Assembly (NCBI GenBank): GCA_017481875.1
Contig: JAFUOP010000014.1
Coordinates: 1-64,000 of the forward strand
Origin: Bacteroidaceae bacterium
GTDB lineage: Bacteria > Bacteroidota > Bacteroidia > Bacteroidales > Bacteroidaceae
DNA: 64,000 nt
Direction: 5' to 3'
Position numbers and translations under genes: made by a program. The notes under the pieces were generated by a model. The model saw nothing but the letters and a program-made list of their open reading frames with translations, had not been told where the DNA came from and ran no database searches. Positions 26,470 through 35,646 of this stretch are shown one piece after another. The first letter of the stretch is position 1, and every line of letters begins with the position of its first letter.

Positions 26470-27012
26470 ATGAAAAAGTATTTTAAATTTTCGGCCTTGT
26501 TGCTTTCTGCAACTATTCTGTTGTCTTCTTGTATCGGCTCTTTTGCTTTGACAAATAAAATTAAAGCTTGGAATGATGGTGTTGGTGACAAATTTGCGAA
26601 TGAGTTGGTGTTTGTTTGTATGCACATAATTCCCATATATCCTATTACTATTTTTGCCGATGCTGTTGTGCTTAACTCTATTGAGTTCTGGACAGGCGAC
26701 AACCCTATTGCTTCGAATGTTGGTGAAACAAAGATTGTGGCAAACGCAGCAGGTGAAGATGTTCAAATTACAACTATAGAGAACGGTTACAACCTCTCTA
26801 ATGGTGAGCTTGAAATGCAGCTTGTATTTGATGAGGCTGAAAAAACCTGGAGCGCAGTTTACGATAACGAAGCTGTTAAGTTGATGCAGTTCGTTGATGG
26901 CAATACCGCCCAGATGTTTACCATTAATGGCAGTTCTATGAATGTTACTCTTGACGAGGCCGGTGTAAATGCAACTCGATTGTTTATGCTTGGCAGCTTT
27001 GCTATGAAATAA
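26470..27012 (+). CDS. DUF3332 family lipoprotein
   Basis: The 180-aa protein starts with a lipoprotein signal (MKKYFKFSALLLSATILLSSC, lipidated Cys21). The segment after it (IGSFALTNKIKAWNDGVGDKF, then NELVFVCMHIIPIYPITIFADAVVLNSIEFW) matches DUF3332 as I know it, including a hydrophobic helix that may sit in the membrane. The C-terminal 80 residues form a probable beta domain. Function is unknown. It has its own promoter. A flippase-like gene follows after 15 nt on the same strand, so the two may be co-expressed. Confidence 0.85.
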   Translation: MKKYFKFSALLLSATILLSSCIGSFALTNKIKAWNDGVGDKFANELVFVCMHIIPIYPITIFADAVVLNSIEFWTGDNPIASNVGETKIVANAAGEDVQITTIENGYNLSNGELEMQLVFDEAEKTWSAVYDNEAVKLMQFVDGNTAQMFTINGSSMNVTLDEAGVNATRLFMLGSFAMK

Positions 27013-27027
27013 GAATAACAATTGGAA

Positions 27028-28554
27028 ATGAACAGTGAAAAAACGGGAATCAACGAACTCAATGGCGAGGATACCTCTTATGACCACGTTCTAAAATATA
27101 CAGGGGTCTTTGGCGGAGTGCAGGTGCTTGCCATGCTGGTATCTATGCTTCGCAACAAATTGGCTGCAATGTGGCTCAGCAAGGCGGGTATGGGTTTCTA
27201 TATGATATATTCCAACATAGCTTCGCTTGTGTCGAGTACCTCTAATGCCGGAATTCCGTTTAGTGCTGTTAAAAATATTTCGGAATTATACGAGAGCAAT
27301 GATTCGCAAAAAATTAATGAGTATATCATTGCTGTGCGTTCTTGGAGCTTGTGGACGGCGTTTTTTGGTGCGCTATTATGCGTGCTAGTGGCCCCGTTCA
27401 TAAGTTTCTTTTCTTTTGATGGCGATTGGGGCTACACTCTCGAAGTAGCTCTTCTTGCCCCAATGATATTTGCCACTGCTATAACCAATGGTGAAATATC
27501 TATTCTCAAAGGTACTCGTAAACTAAAATGTGTTGCGGTAGTGACGACGGTGAGTGCTCTGTTCACCCTTGTAAGTGTATTGCCATTTTTCTATTTTTTT
27601 GATTTCAGGGGCGTGATACCTGCACTTGTGGCGAATGCTGTTGTTATAATGTTTGTACACTTGCATTACTCTTTGCGCATATATCCCTGGCGTGTAAAAC
27701 TCCTTTCTGCCGAAGTGCTACGCAAGGGTGTGGGTATGATAAAACTAGGTATTCCCTACGTTGTTGCTTCAATCATAAACGCTCTTACCGCTCTTGCTAT
27801 TCCCGCAATTTTGTTCAGCCTCGGTGGTGTTGAAGATGTTGGCTCGTACAAAGTGGGTTATGGGCTCATGGTTGTGTATGCAGGAATTGTGTTTGTAGCT
27901 GTGGAGAGCGACTATTTTCCACGTCTTTCGGCGGTGAAAGATAATCTTGCCAGAATGAATTACGCAATAAACCAGCAAATTGATATTTGTGTGTTGTTTA
28001 TAGCCCCTTTGCTGATTTTTATGATGCTGGCAATGCCTTTTATAATTAGAATTTTATTTACTCAAGAGTATCTTGTTGTTGTCGGTATGGCTATTATGTC
28101 GGCATTTTATATGTTCTTCAGGGCAATAATGCTCCCCATTGCTTATACTTCCCTGGCCAAAGGCGACACGGTGGTTTATCTTATTATGGAGATAGCCTAC
28201 GATGCCTTCTCTTTGGCACTTATTGCTTTAGGGTATTATTGGGGAGGAATAACCGGAACGGGTGTGGCTTTGTCTGTTGCCAGCCTTTTAGATGTTATAA
28301 TGATTTCGGTATGTTATTCCCGCAGGTATGGTTTCCGTTATTTTCCTTCAACTGTAAGATTGTCGCTTGTGCAAGGTTTTTTACTGCTTGCAGCACTCGC
28401 CTTGTGCTTGCAGGGCTGCGCGTGGGTAAAATATATCTGTGGCTTGCTTGTGCTTTTAGTCTCAATATCTTATTCTTTCAATACTTTGCGAAAGAAAACA
28501 AATATTATAGATGATTTTAAAAAGAGACTTTTAAAGAAATTTGTTCGTAAATAA
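27028..28554 (+). CDS. Oligosaccharide flippase (Wzx/MATE-like) family protein
   Basis: The 508-aa polytopic membrane protein has about 12-14 hydrophobic segments and fits the MVF/polysaccharide-transporter superfamily. The amphipathic N-terminus leads into LKYTGVFGGVQVLAMLVSMLRNKLAAMWL and then the AGMGFYMIYSNIASL motif common in O-antigen translocases. The ATG is preferred over an in-frame TTG two codons upstream. It would flip undecaprenyl-linked glycans across the inner membrane. No glycosyltransferases are adjacent, so the substrate is open; it is an isolated flippase gene between a lipoprotein gene and meaB. Confidence 0.85.
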   Translation: MNSEKTGINELNGEDTSYDHVLKYTGVFGGVQVLAMLVSMLRNKLAAMWLSKAGMGFYMIYSNIASLVSSTSNAGIPFSAVKNISELYESNDSQKINEYIIAVRSWSLWTAFFGALLCVLVAPFISFFSFDGDWGYTLEVALLAPMIFATAITNGEISILKGTRKLKCVAVVTTVSALFTLVSVLPFFYFFDFRGVIPALVANAVVIMFVHLHYSLRIYPWRVKLLSAEVLRKGVGMIKLGIPYVVASIINALTALAIPAILFSLGGVEDVGSYKVGYGLMVVYAGIVFVAVESDYFPRLSAVKDNLARMNYAINQQIDICVLFIAPLLIFMMLAMPFIIRILFTQEYLVVVGMAIMSAFYMFFRAIMLPIAYTSLAKGDTVVYLIMEIAYDAFSLALIALGYYWGGITGTGVALSVASLLDVIMISVCYSRRYGFRYFPSTVRLSLVQGFLLLAALALCLQGCAWVKYICGLLVLLVSISYSFNTLRKKTNIIDDFKKRLLKKFVRK

Positions 28555-28583
28555 AGGGTGGCGTTGTGTTAATTAAATAAATT

Positions 28584-29687
28584 ATGGAACATCCCGAAAA
28601 TGATAAGGCATACAAAGGGTTGAAGGTAAACGATGGTGTTGAGCGTTTGAGTTCTGTAAACCCTTATCTGTCGCAGCGTCGTGCGAAGCGTGCTGCGCAG
28701 CTTTCTGTAGAAGATTATATACAGGGAATTTTGCGTGGCGATGTTACAGTGCTCAGCCGTGCAGTTACACTTGTGGAAAGTCTGTTGCCAGAGCATCAGG
28801 CGGTGGCACAGGAGGTAATAGAACGCTTGCTGCCTTATTCGGGAAAATCGTTGCGTGTGGGTATTACAGGAGTTCCAGGTGCAGGTAAAAGCACCTCTAT
28901 TGATGCTTTTGGAATGCACATATTGCAAGAGCGTGGTGGCAAGCTTGCCGTGCTTGCAGTTGACCCTAGCAGTGAACGTAGCAAGGGTAGTATCTTGGGC
29001 GACAAAACACGTATGGAACGGCTCTCTGTGCGTGCTGATGCTTTCATACGTCCAAGTGCATCGGCCGGCTCACTTGGCGGTGTCGCACGCAAGACGCGTG
29101 AAACAATAATTCTTTGCGAGGCCGCAGGCTACGATACGGTTTTTGTGGAAACGGTAGGTGTAGGGCAGAGCGAAACCGCAGTATGTTCTATGGTGGATTT
29201 TTTTCTGCTTTTGCAAATAGCTGGTGCCGGTGATGAATTGCAGGGTATTAAGCGCGGTATAATGGAAATGGCCGACGGCATTGTTATAAACAAAGCCGAT
29301 GGTGCCAATAAAGATGAAGCGCAACGTGCTGCCGCGCACTACAGGAACGCCTTGCAACTGTTCCCTATGCCACAAAGCGGAGTGCGCCCACAGGTGCTCA
29401 CATACTCCGGTTTTTACGATATTGGTATAAAAGAGGTGTGGGATATGATATACGATTATATCGGAAAGGTCAAGGCCAACGGCTCTTTTGAAAAAAGGCG
29501 TAACAGCCAGGCTAAATATTGGATGTACGAGACTATAAATGAGCAGCTACGTAACCGTTTTTATAATGCGACAGGTGTGGAGGCGCAACTCGCACACTAT
29601 GAAAAGGAGTTGCTTGATGGCCGTATTACATCTTTTGCGGCTGCAACAAAGATGCTCGAATTCTACGATTCTGTAATTGAAAAATAG
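28584..29687 (+). CDS. meaB: Methylmalonyl-CoA mutase-associated GTPase MeaB
   Basis: The 367-aa G3E-family GTPase protects methylmalonyl-CoA mutase and gates cobalamin loading in the succinate-propionate pathway used by Bacteroidales. Motifs are Walker A GVPGAGKS (96-103), VDPSSERSKGSILGDKTRM, the switch region ETVGVGQSE (189-197) and base-recognition NKAD (236-239). The N-terminal helical extension and C-terminal dimerisation arm are present. The mutase subunits are not in the window. The next gene begins 2 nt after its stop. Confidence 0.96.
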   Translation: MEHPENDKAYKGLKVNDGVERLSSVNPYLSQRRAKRAAQLSVEDYIQGILRGDVTVLSRAVTLVESLLPEHQAVAQEVIERLLPYSGKSLRVGITGVPGAGKSTSIDAFGMHILQERGGKLAVLAVDPSSERSKGSILGDKTRMERLSVRADAFIRPSASAGSLGGVARKTRETIILCEAAGYDTVFVETVGVGQSETAVCSMVDFFLLLQIAGAGDELQGIKRGIMEMADGIVINKADGANKDEAQRAAAHYRNALQLFPMPQSGVRPQVLTYSGFYDIGIKEVWDMIYDYIGKVKANGSFEKRRNSQAKYWMYETINEQLRNRFYNATGVEAQLAHYEKELLDGRITSFAAATKMLEFYDSVIEK

Positions 29688-29689
29688 TT

Positions 29690-30220
29690 ATGGATAAGAG
29701 GCTTGTTCGCAAGCAGGTGCGCGAGGTACTTGCCACTATGTCTTCTGAGGAAAAAATGCAAAAATCGACAATGCTGGTTCTTGCTCTATTGCTGCACCCT
29801 GTAGTGAGGAGTGCCAAGTCTCTGGCTCTTTTTTCTCCACTGCCCGACGAACCGCAGATAGGCGAAATAATTGAATTGCTGGCACAAGAACGCAAGGTAT
29901 TGCTGCCACGTGTCGAAGGAAGCGTAATGCGTTTCTATGAATTTGTGCCAAAAATGCTTGCAAAGGGCTCCTATGGTATAATGGAACCTATGAGTGGCGA
30001 GCCGTTCCCTTGTGCGGAGATAGATGCAATTGTTGTTCCGGGGGTGGCTTTTACTGCAGATGGTCGGCGTTTGGGCCGTGGTAAAGGCTTCTACGATAAA
30101 TATATGTCGCAAGAGGGCTTTTCTGCATATAAAATAGGAGTATGTTATGCCGAACAACTACGGCAAGAGCTACCGTGCGAGCAGCACGATGTTATTATGA
30201 ATGAAGTTGTGTATAAATAA
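29690..30220 (+). CDS. 5-formyltetrahydrofolate cyclo-ligase
   Basis: The 176-aa enzyme converts 5-formyl-THF to 5,10-methenyl-THF with ATP, recycling a folate storage or dead-end form. The N-terminal basic helix (MDKRLVRKQVREVL), LALFSPLPDEPQIGEII and the C-terminal ATP/folate site GRRLGRGKGFYDKY are typical. It follows meaB by 2 nt and is likely co-transcribed. Its stop codon lies inside the downstream hairpin. Folate metabolism is also represented by fhs at the right end of the window. Confidence 0.94.
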   Translation: MDKRLVRKQVREVLATMSSEEKMQKSTMLVLALLLHPVVRSAKSLALFSPLPDEPQIGEIIELLAQERKVLLPRVEGSVMRFYEFVPKMLAKGSYGIMEPMSGEPFPCAEIDAIVVPGVAFTADGRRLGRGKGFYDKYMSQEGFSAYKIGVCYAEQLRQELPCEQHDVIMNEVVYK

Positions 30221-30248
30221 GAAAGAGCCGCGTGGCTCTTTCTTATTT
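30215..30248. terminator. Bidirectional terminator between cyclo-ligase gene and trxA unit
   Basis: Perfect 15-bp stem (30215-30229 with 30234-30248), loop GCGT. The left arm contains the stop codon of the cyclo-ligase gene (30218-30220), and the right arm ends just before the stop of the opposing gene. Confidence 0.85.
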
Positions 30249-30249
30249 A

Positions 30250-30573
30250 TTATTCTTCATCGTCTATTACTCCGTTGTATGCAAGCTCACCTTCTACTAT
30301 GAAAAACAGTTCCTCGGGGTCATACTCGCCAATGCCGTTTTTCTTGGCCTCCTTGGCAATGAAACGTGCAATATCATCAATGTCGATGTCTATGTATTCG
30401 TTACCGTTGTCGAGGATTCCGCTTTTGTCGTAGTAGTCGTAAATGGTGTCGAGAAAATAGTAGAACTCGTCGTCGCTGAATTTCTCTTTTAACTCTTGGG
30501 GCAGACGCTCGCGTATGTATGCGATGGTCTTCTCGTCATCGAGGTCTTCGATGCTGAATTCATCGTTTTGCAT
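30250..30573 (-). CDS. Hypothetical acidic protein downstream of trxA
   Basis: The 107-aa protein is strikingly acidic and rich in Asp, Glu and Tyr (for example SIEDLDDEKTIAYIRERL and DDEFYYFLDTIYDYYDKSG). It has no signal peptide or membrane segment and no motif I can assign. It starts 5 nt after trxA, so it belongs to the dnaE-trxA transcript. I believe orthologues occur in this position in other Bacteroidales, but I cannot verify that here. The function is unknown; a small cytosolic partner protein is plausible. Confidence 0.8.
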   Translation of the reverse strand: MQNDEFSIEDLDDEKTIAYIRERLPQELKEKFSDDEFYYFLDTIYDYYDKSGILDNGNEYIDIDIDDIARFIAKEAKKNGIGEYDPEELFFIVEGELAYNGVIDDEE

Positions 30574-30578
30574 AGCTG

Positions 30579-30896
30579 TTATCCTAAAAGAGCTTCAAAC
30601 TTAGCTTGAACATCGGCCTTTGATTTTGAGCCTACAAATTTGTCCACAACTTTACCATCTTTTATGAAAATAACGGTGGGAACGTTGCGTATTCCATACT
30701 CGGCTGTAAGGTCGCAAGCCTCTTCTATGTCGCATTTTGCTACAGCAATGCGGCCCTCGTACTCATTGGAGAGTTCGTCGATAATGGGAGCAAGCTGCTT
30801 GCAAGGGCCACACCATGTTGCGCTGAAATCGAGCACAATAGGGAGGTTGGTAGCCATGAATTCCTGTGAGTTTTCGTCTGTTACAATAAATGCCAT
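30579..30896 (-). CDS. trxA: Thioredoxin
   Basis: The 105-aa protein is a classical thioredoxin. It has the redox site WCGPC (Cys29 and Cys32) after VLDFSATW, the buried Asp in the first strand, the cis-proline loop NVPTV, and the GxxVDKFVG segment. It has no signal peptide, so it works in the cytosol as a general disulfide reductase, for example for ribonucleotide reductase. It lies 21 nt downstream of dnaE and 5 nt upstream of the acidic protein gene, forming a likely operon. Confidence 0.96.
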   Translation of the reverse strand: MAFIVTDENSQEFMATNLPIVLDFSATWCGPCKQLAPIIDELSNEYEGRIAVAKCDIEEACDLTAEYGIRNVPTVIFIKDGKVVDKFVGSKSKADVQAKFEALLG

Positions 30897-30917
30897 AGTT
30901 GTAAGTTTTTTAAGTTA

Positions 30918-33900
30918 CTAATTTAATTTATAATCTATATTCGGTAATTCCTTTAGGTACTCTATAAACTCATATTCCACGGTTATATTGTGGCTTTTGG
31001 ACACAAGTTCAAGAGTAAATTCGTGTTCATAGTCTTTTACGTTCATTTGCAGTTTGCTTGGCCCGGGGTGTTTTTCGGCATAATCGATAATGGTTTCGTA
31101 AATATCGTCGGTCAGAGCCATAATGTCGAAGGTGATGGTTAAGCTTTTTACCATTTTGTCCTTAATCTCGGGCATAAGCTCTATGCTGTTTACTACAAAA
31201 TCCAGTTTTGTGGGGTCCCAACGACGCCCCTGGCAACTACCTTTTATATATAAGAAATTGCCGGGTATAAAATAGTTCTGCCTTTTTATCCACTCATCGC
31301 CAAAAAAGAAGAGCTCGGCTGTGCCTGAAAAATCTTCAACTTTGGCTACACCGAATGGGCTGCCTTTTTTTGTGAAGCCTGTACGTGGCGCATCGGCAAC
31401 TACACCTCCGAAGGTTATCTTGCGGTTGGATATAGTGTCGAGGTCGGCCATTTCTGCCGCTTTTGTATTGCAAAATTCACTTAATATTAGGCGGTAATCG
31501 TCAAGCGGGTGTGCCGAAAGGTATATTCCCACAAGCTCGCGTTCCTTGTTAAGCCTTTCGAGTGTGCTCCAGTTCCCGCCCTCGGGTACCTCGGGCTTGG
31601 GTATCTCGGGCATCTCTTCGGCACCAAACAGAGTGTTCTGGGCCGACGCTTTGTCTGCTTGGAATACATTGCCGTAGCGTATGAGGCTCTCGAGGAATTG
31701 CTCTCCTTTGCTGTTGGTGCTCATATATTGCTCACGGCTTATGCCTCCCGGTAGCTCGTCAAAGGCTCCCGACAAGGCAAGGCATTCGAGGTTCTTGCGG
31801 TTGCAGGCAGTGAGGTTTACACGTTGTACAAAGTCGAATATATCGGCAAAGGGGCCGTTTGCTTCGCGCTCATCAATTATACTTTGCACGGCAATATCAC
31901 CCACGCCTTTTACCGCGCTTAGTCCGAAGCGTATGTCGCCTTTCTTGTTCACACCGAATTTACGGTGCGACTCGTTTACATCGGGGCCAAGCACATTTAT
32001 GCCCATACTTTTGCACTCTTGCATCAACTTTGTAATTTCATTAATCTTGTCAAGGTTGCGGCTCAATGCTCCGGCCATATATTGTGGCGGGTAGTGCGCT
32101 TTGAGATATGCTGTTTGGTAGGCTACCCAGGAGTAACACGTTGCGTGCGATTTATTGAAGGCGTACGATGCAAATTTTTCCCAGTCGGCCCATATCTTCT
32201 CCAGAGTGTTGGCCGGGTGCCCGTTGGCCGTTCCTCCATTTATGAATTTGGGCTTCAGCTCATCGAGCTTGTCCTTCATCTTCTTTCCCATGGCCTTGCG
32301 CAGAGTGTCGCTCTCGCCACGGGTGAAATTGGCCAAAAGACGCGATAGAAGCATCACCTGCTCTTGATATACCGTGATTCCGTATGTGTCCTTCAGGTAT
32401 TTTTCCATGCAGGGGATATCGTACTTTACAAGTGCGGGGTTGTGCTTGCGCTCAATGAAGTCGGGGATATAGTCCATAGGGCCCGGGCGGTAGAGGGCGT
32501 TCATAGCAATGAGGTCCTCGAATGTGCTTGGCTGTAGCTCTCTAAGGTATTTTTGCATTCCCGGCGACTCAAACTGGAATGTACCTATTGTGCTTCCTTT
32601 GCAGTAAAGTTCGTAGGTCAGAGGGTCGTCTATTGGTATGTTGTCAATATCAACATCAATTTTCAAGCTGCGACGTATGTTTTCTATTGCCTCATTTATT
32701 ACAGACAGAGTCTTAAGCCCCAGGAAGTCCATTTTTATAAGGCCGGTCTCCTCTATGACGCTTCCCTCATATTGCGTAACGAGCATCTTCTCTCCGGTCT
32801 CTTTGTCTTCGGCAATACTTATGGGTACGTGGTCGGTTATGTCGTCGCGGCAGATAATTGTTCCACAGGCGTGCACGCCGGTATTGCGCACGTTCCCCTC
32901 GAGCATTTTTGCATACTTTATGGTGTCGCGCAATATTGGGTCGGGCGATGCTTCGGCTTCGCGTAGCTCCGGCACCGATGCAATAGCATTTGTGAGGTTC
33001 ATTTTCAGGCCGTCCGGGAGGCGGTCGGGAATGGCTTTGCAGAGCTTGTTCGATTGGTCGAGTGGCAGTTTCTGCACACGTGCCACGTCTTTAATGGCCA
33101 GCTTGGTTGCCATAGTGCCATATGTGATAATGTGGGCAACTTTCTCCTGTCCATATTTTTCTGTTACCCAGTTCAGAACGCGCCCGCGGCCATCGTCGTC
33201 AAAATCCACGTCAATATCGGGTAGTGATATGCGGTCGGGGTTTAGGAAACGTTCAAAAAGCAGGTCGTATTTTATGGGGTCCACTTGCGTGATTCCCAGC
33301 GCGTATGCCACAACGCTGCCGGCAGCCGAGCCACGGCCAGGCCCCACAGCTACGCCAAGCTCTTCGCGTGCTGCGCGAATAAAGTCTTGTACTATAAGGA
33401 AGTAGCCCGGGAAACCCATGGTCTTCATAATGTGTAGCTCAAAATCTATGCGGTCTGTGAGCTCCTGGTCAAAAGGTTCGGGGTAGCATTTTTTTGCTCC
33501 GTCGTATGTGAGCTTGCGCAAGTAGTCGCCTTCGAGTTTTATGCGGTATAGCTTTTCGTAGCCACCAAGCTTCTTTATCTTCTTTTCCGCCTCTTCCTGT
33601 GAGAGCACTACATTGCCTTTTTCATCGCGTGTAAACTCGTTGAAAAGGTCCTCGTGAGTGTATTTCTGCCTGTATAGCTCCTCTGTGCCAAAATCTTCGG
33701 GAATAGCAAAAGTGGGCATAATGGGTGCACTGTCGATAGAGTAGAACTCAACCTTGTCGCAAATCTCCACGGTGTTTGTCAGAGCTTCGGGCACGTATGA
33801 GAACATCTCGTTCATCTCGGCCTTGGTCTTCATCCACTCCTGCTTCGAGTATAGCATACGTTTTGGGTCATCGAGGTCTTTTCCTGTGTTAAGGCATATT

Positions 33901-34613
33901 AGACGGTCGTGTGCTTCAGCGTTCTCTTCATCAACAAAATGCACATCGTTGGAGCATATTAGTTTTACTCCACACTTGCGGCTTAATTCCTCAATGTGTT
34001 TGTTTACTTCCACTTGCATTGGGTACACCTCGTGGTTGGCACGCTCCACAGTGGCTTTGTGTATTTGCAGCTCCAGGTAGTAATCGTCGCCGAAAAGGTT
34101 CTTGTACCACATTACTGCCTCTTCGGCTTTTTGCAGGTCTCCACTTAGAATTAATTGCGGGATTTCACCTCCCAGGCAGGCGGAGCAACATATTATGCCT
34201 TCGTGGTATTTTTCAATCTCCACCTTGTCGGTACGCGGTGTGTAGTAGTAGCCTTCGGACCACGCTTTCGATACAATCTTTACAAGGTTGTGGTAGCCGG
34301 TTTCGTTTTTGGCAAGCAGTATCAAGTGGTGCCCGCGCATGTCCTCTTTTTGGTCGCGGTTAAACAGGCGGCGTTCTGCGACATAAACTTCACAACCTAT
34401 GATGGGCTTGAATTTGTCTTCGTTGTTCTTGCCTTTGTTCACTTTGTTCACGTAATTAAAGAACTCTTTTATGGCCATCATATTGCCATGGTCGGTTACG
34501 GCAATGCCGCGCATTCCGTCGGCAATAGCCTTGTCAACCAATCTCTTTACAGATGCTTGCCCGTCGAGAATAGAGTATTGTGTATGTACGTGTAGGTGAA
34601 CAAAATCGTGCAT
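30918..34613 (-). CDS. dnaE: DNA polymerase III subunit alpha
   Basis: The 1231-aa replicative polymerase has an N-terminal PHP domain (FVHLHVHTQYSILDGQ, with TDHGNM). The C-family polymerase core includes GPGRGSAAGSVVAY and the catalytic PDIDVDFDDDGRG. Helix-hairpin-helix and OB-fold (ITFGGVVADAPRTGFTKKGSPFG) domains lie near the C-terminus. It is the DnaE1 type, without a 3'-5' exonuclease insert. trxA and the acidic protein gene follow closely on the same strand. Confidence 0.97.
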   Translation of the reverse strand: MHDFVHLHVHTQYSILDGQASVKRLVDKAIADGMRGIAVTDHGNMMAIKEFFNYVNKVNKGKNNEDKFKPIIGCEVYVAERRLFNRDQKEDMRGHHLILLAKNETGYHNLVKIVSKAWSEGYYYTPRTDKVEIEKYHEGIICCSACLGGEIPQLILSGDLQKAEEAVMWYKNLFGDDYYLELQIHKATVERANHEVYPMQVEVNKHIEELSRKCGVKLICSNDVHFVDEENAEAHDRLICLNTGKDLDDPKRMLYSKQEWMKTKAEMNEMFSYVPEALTNTVEICDKVEFYSIDSAPIMPTFAIPEDFGTEELYRQKYTHEDLFNEFTRDEKGNVVLSQEEAEKKIKKLGGYEKLYRIKLEGDYLRKLTYDGAKKCYPEPFDQELTDRIDFELHIMKTMGFPGYFLIVQDFIRAAREELGVAVGPGRGSAAGSVVAYALGITQVDPIKYDLLFERFLNPDRISLPDIDVDFDDDGRGRVLNWVTEKYGQEKVAHIITYGTMATKLAIKDVARVQKLPLDQSNKLCKAIPDRLPDGLKMNLTNAIASVPELREAEASPDPILRDTIKYAKMLEGNVRNTGVHACGTIICRDDITDHVPISIAEDKETGEKMLVTQYEGSVIEETGLIKMDFLGLKTLSVINEAIENIRRSLKIDVDIDNIPIDDPLTYELYCKGSTIGTFQFESPGMQKYLRELQPSTFEDLIAMNALYRPGPMDYIPDFIERKHNPALVKYDIPCMEKYLKDTYGITVYQEQVMLLSRLLANFTRGESDTLRKAMGKKMKDKLDELKPKFINGGTANGHPANTLEKIWADWEKFASYAFNKSHATCYSWVAYQTAYLKAHYPPQYMAGALSRNLDKINEITKLMQECKSMGINVLGPDVNESHRKFGVNKKGDIRFGLSAVKGVGDIAVQSIIDEREANGPFADIFDFVQRVNLTACNRKNLECLALSGAFDELPGGISREQYMSTNSKGEQFLESLIRYGNVFQADKASAQNTLFGAEEMPEIPKPEVPEGGNWSTLERLNKERELVGIYLSAHPLDDYRLILSEFCNTKAAEMADLDTISNRKITFGGVVADAPRTGFTKKGSPFGVAKVEDFSGTAELFFFGDEWIKRQNYFIPGNFLYIKGSCQGRRWDPTKLDFVVNSIELMPEIKDKMVKSLTITFDIMALTDDIYETIIDYAEKHPGPSKLQMNVKDYEHEFTLELVSKSHNITVEYEFIEYLKELPNIDYKLN

Positions 34614-34809
34614 AGTGTCCGTAATTTATTTAGCGTTGATAAAGTTAATAGCTTTTGTTCGTTTTGCATAGCTCTTTGGCTAAAAAGTTATCAACAATCT
34701 GCAGAGAACGGGCAGCGTGTCTCTGTCTGTTGGGTTTGATTGTTTATTCCCAAATAGTAGAGCAGTGTACTTAATTTACGGTTATATATTGTGTTTTTGC
34801 CTGTTTTTG
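34614..34809. other. Intergenic region between dnaE and the psd promoter
   Basis: The full gap between divergent dnaE and psd is 325 nt (34614-34938). The left part is AT-rich and contains a weak leftward -7-like box (TAacTTTA on the minus strand, 34640-34647) for dnaE. The right part holds the psd promoter, listed separately. I see no ORF, RNA structure or repeat of note. Confidence 0.5.
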
Positions 34810-34840
34810 TTTGCGATTTAACAAATTGTTACTATTTTTG
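34810..34840 (+). promoter_or_regulatory. Promoter of psd-pssA
   Basis: TTTG at 34810-34813, 19 nt of spacer, TAttTTTG at 34833-34840. The leader to the psd start is about 90 nt. Confidence 0.7.
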
Positions 34841-34938
34841 CGGTAAACCACAAAGAAATACTGCACTTGCAATGGGGTGTGAAGGTAGTTTCGTGTTTCA
34901 TTTGCCTGTGAGTGTCTTTGTATAATAAATTTTCTACG

Positions 34939-35646
34939 ATGAAAAAACTCGATAGGATAAAAAAAATAAAGAACATTAGAATACACCGCGAAGGTACCGA
35001 GATACTCCTTGTCTCTCTGCTTTTGCTAGTTCTGATAAATGTACCTCTTTGGTATTTTCTACCTTCATTTGTGCTTTTGAATTCTATAGTAAGCATTTGT
35101 ACAATTACCGTATATTTGCTTATGGTCAATTTTTTCCGTAGCCCCATAAGACGTTTCCGTGGTGATACCGATAATATAGTTGTAGCTCCCGCAGACGGCA
35201 AGGTTGTGGTTATAGAGAATGTTTATGAGCCCGACCATTTTAAGGCTGAACGTAAAATGGTTTCAATATTTATGAGCCCTATGAATGTTCATGCCAATTG
35301 GTATCCTGTCGATGGCGTGGTTACTAGAGTAGAGCATCAGAAAGGTAAGTTCCACAAGGCTTGGTTGCCAAAGGCAAGTACCGAAAATGAGCGTTCTTTG
35401 GTTGTGATAGAGCTTCCCGATGGCCAGGAGATACTTATGCGCCAGGTGGCCGGTGCTATGGCGCGTCGCATTGTTACATATTCAACCGTTGGCGAAGAGT
35501 GCTTTATTGATCAACATATGGGCTTTATAAAGTTTGGTTCTCGTGTTGATGTTTACTTGCCACTCGACGCTGAAGTGTGCGTGAAACTAGAGCAAAAGAC
35601 CATCGGTAACGAAACTGTCATTGCCAAACTTAAAGAAAAAGAGTAG
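34939..35646 (+). CDS. psd: Phosphatidylserine decarboxylase
   Basis: The 235-aa proenzyme makes phosphatidylethanolamine from phosphatidylserine at the inner membrane. The chosen ATG gives a basic N-terminus before two hydrophobic helices (about 22-42 and 48-65); an ATG nine codons upstream is less likely. Conserved residues are APADG (Asp86) and [12 protein letters not shown] (His118). The self-cleavage site is G200-S201 in KFGSRVDV, where Ser becomes the pyruvoyl group. This is the short Psd type. pssA starts directly after its stop codon, so substrate synthesis and use are encoded together. Confidence 0.93.
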   Translation: MKKLDRIKKIKNIRIHREGTEILLVSLLLLVLINVPLWYFLPSFVLLNSIVSICTITVYLLMVNFFRSPIRRFRGDTDNIVVAPADGKVVVIENVYEPDHFKAERKMVSIFMSPMNVHANWYPVDGVVTRVEHQKGKFHKAWLPKASTENERSLVVIELPDGQEILMRQVAGAMARRIVTYSTVGEECFIDQHMGFIKFGSRVDVYLPLDAEVCVKLEQKTIGNETVIAKLKEKE

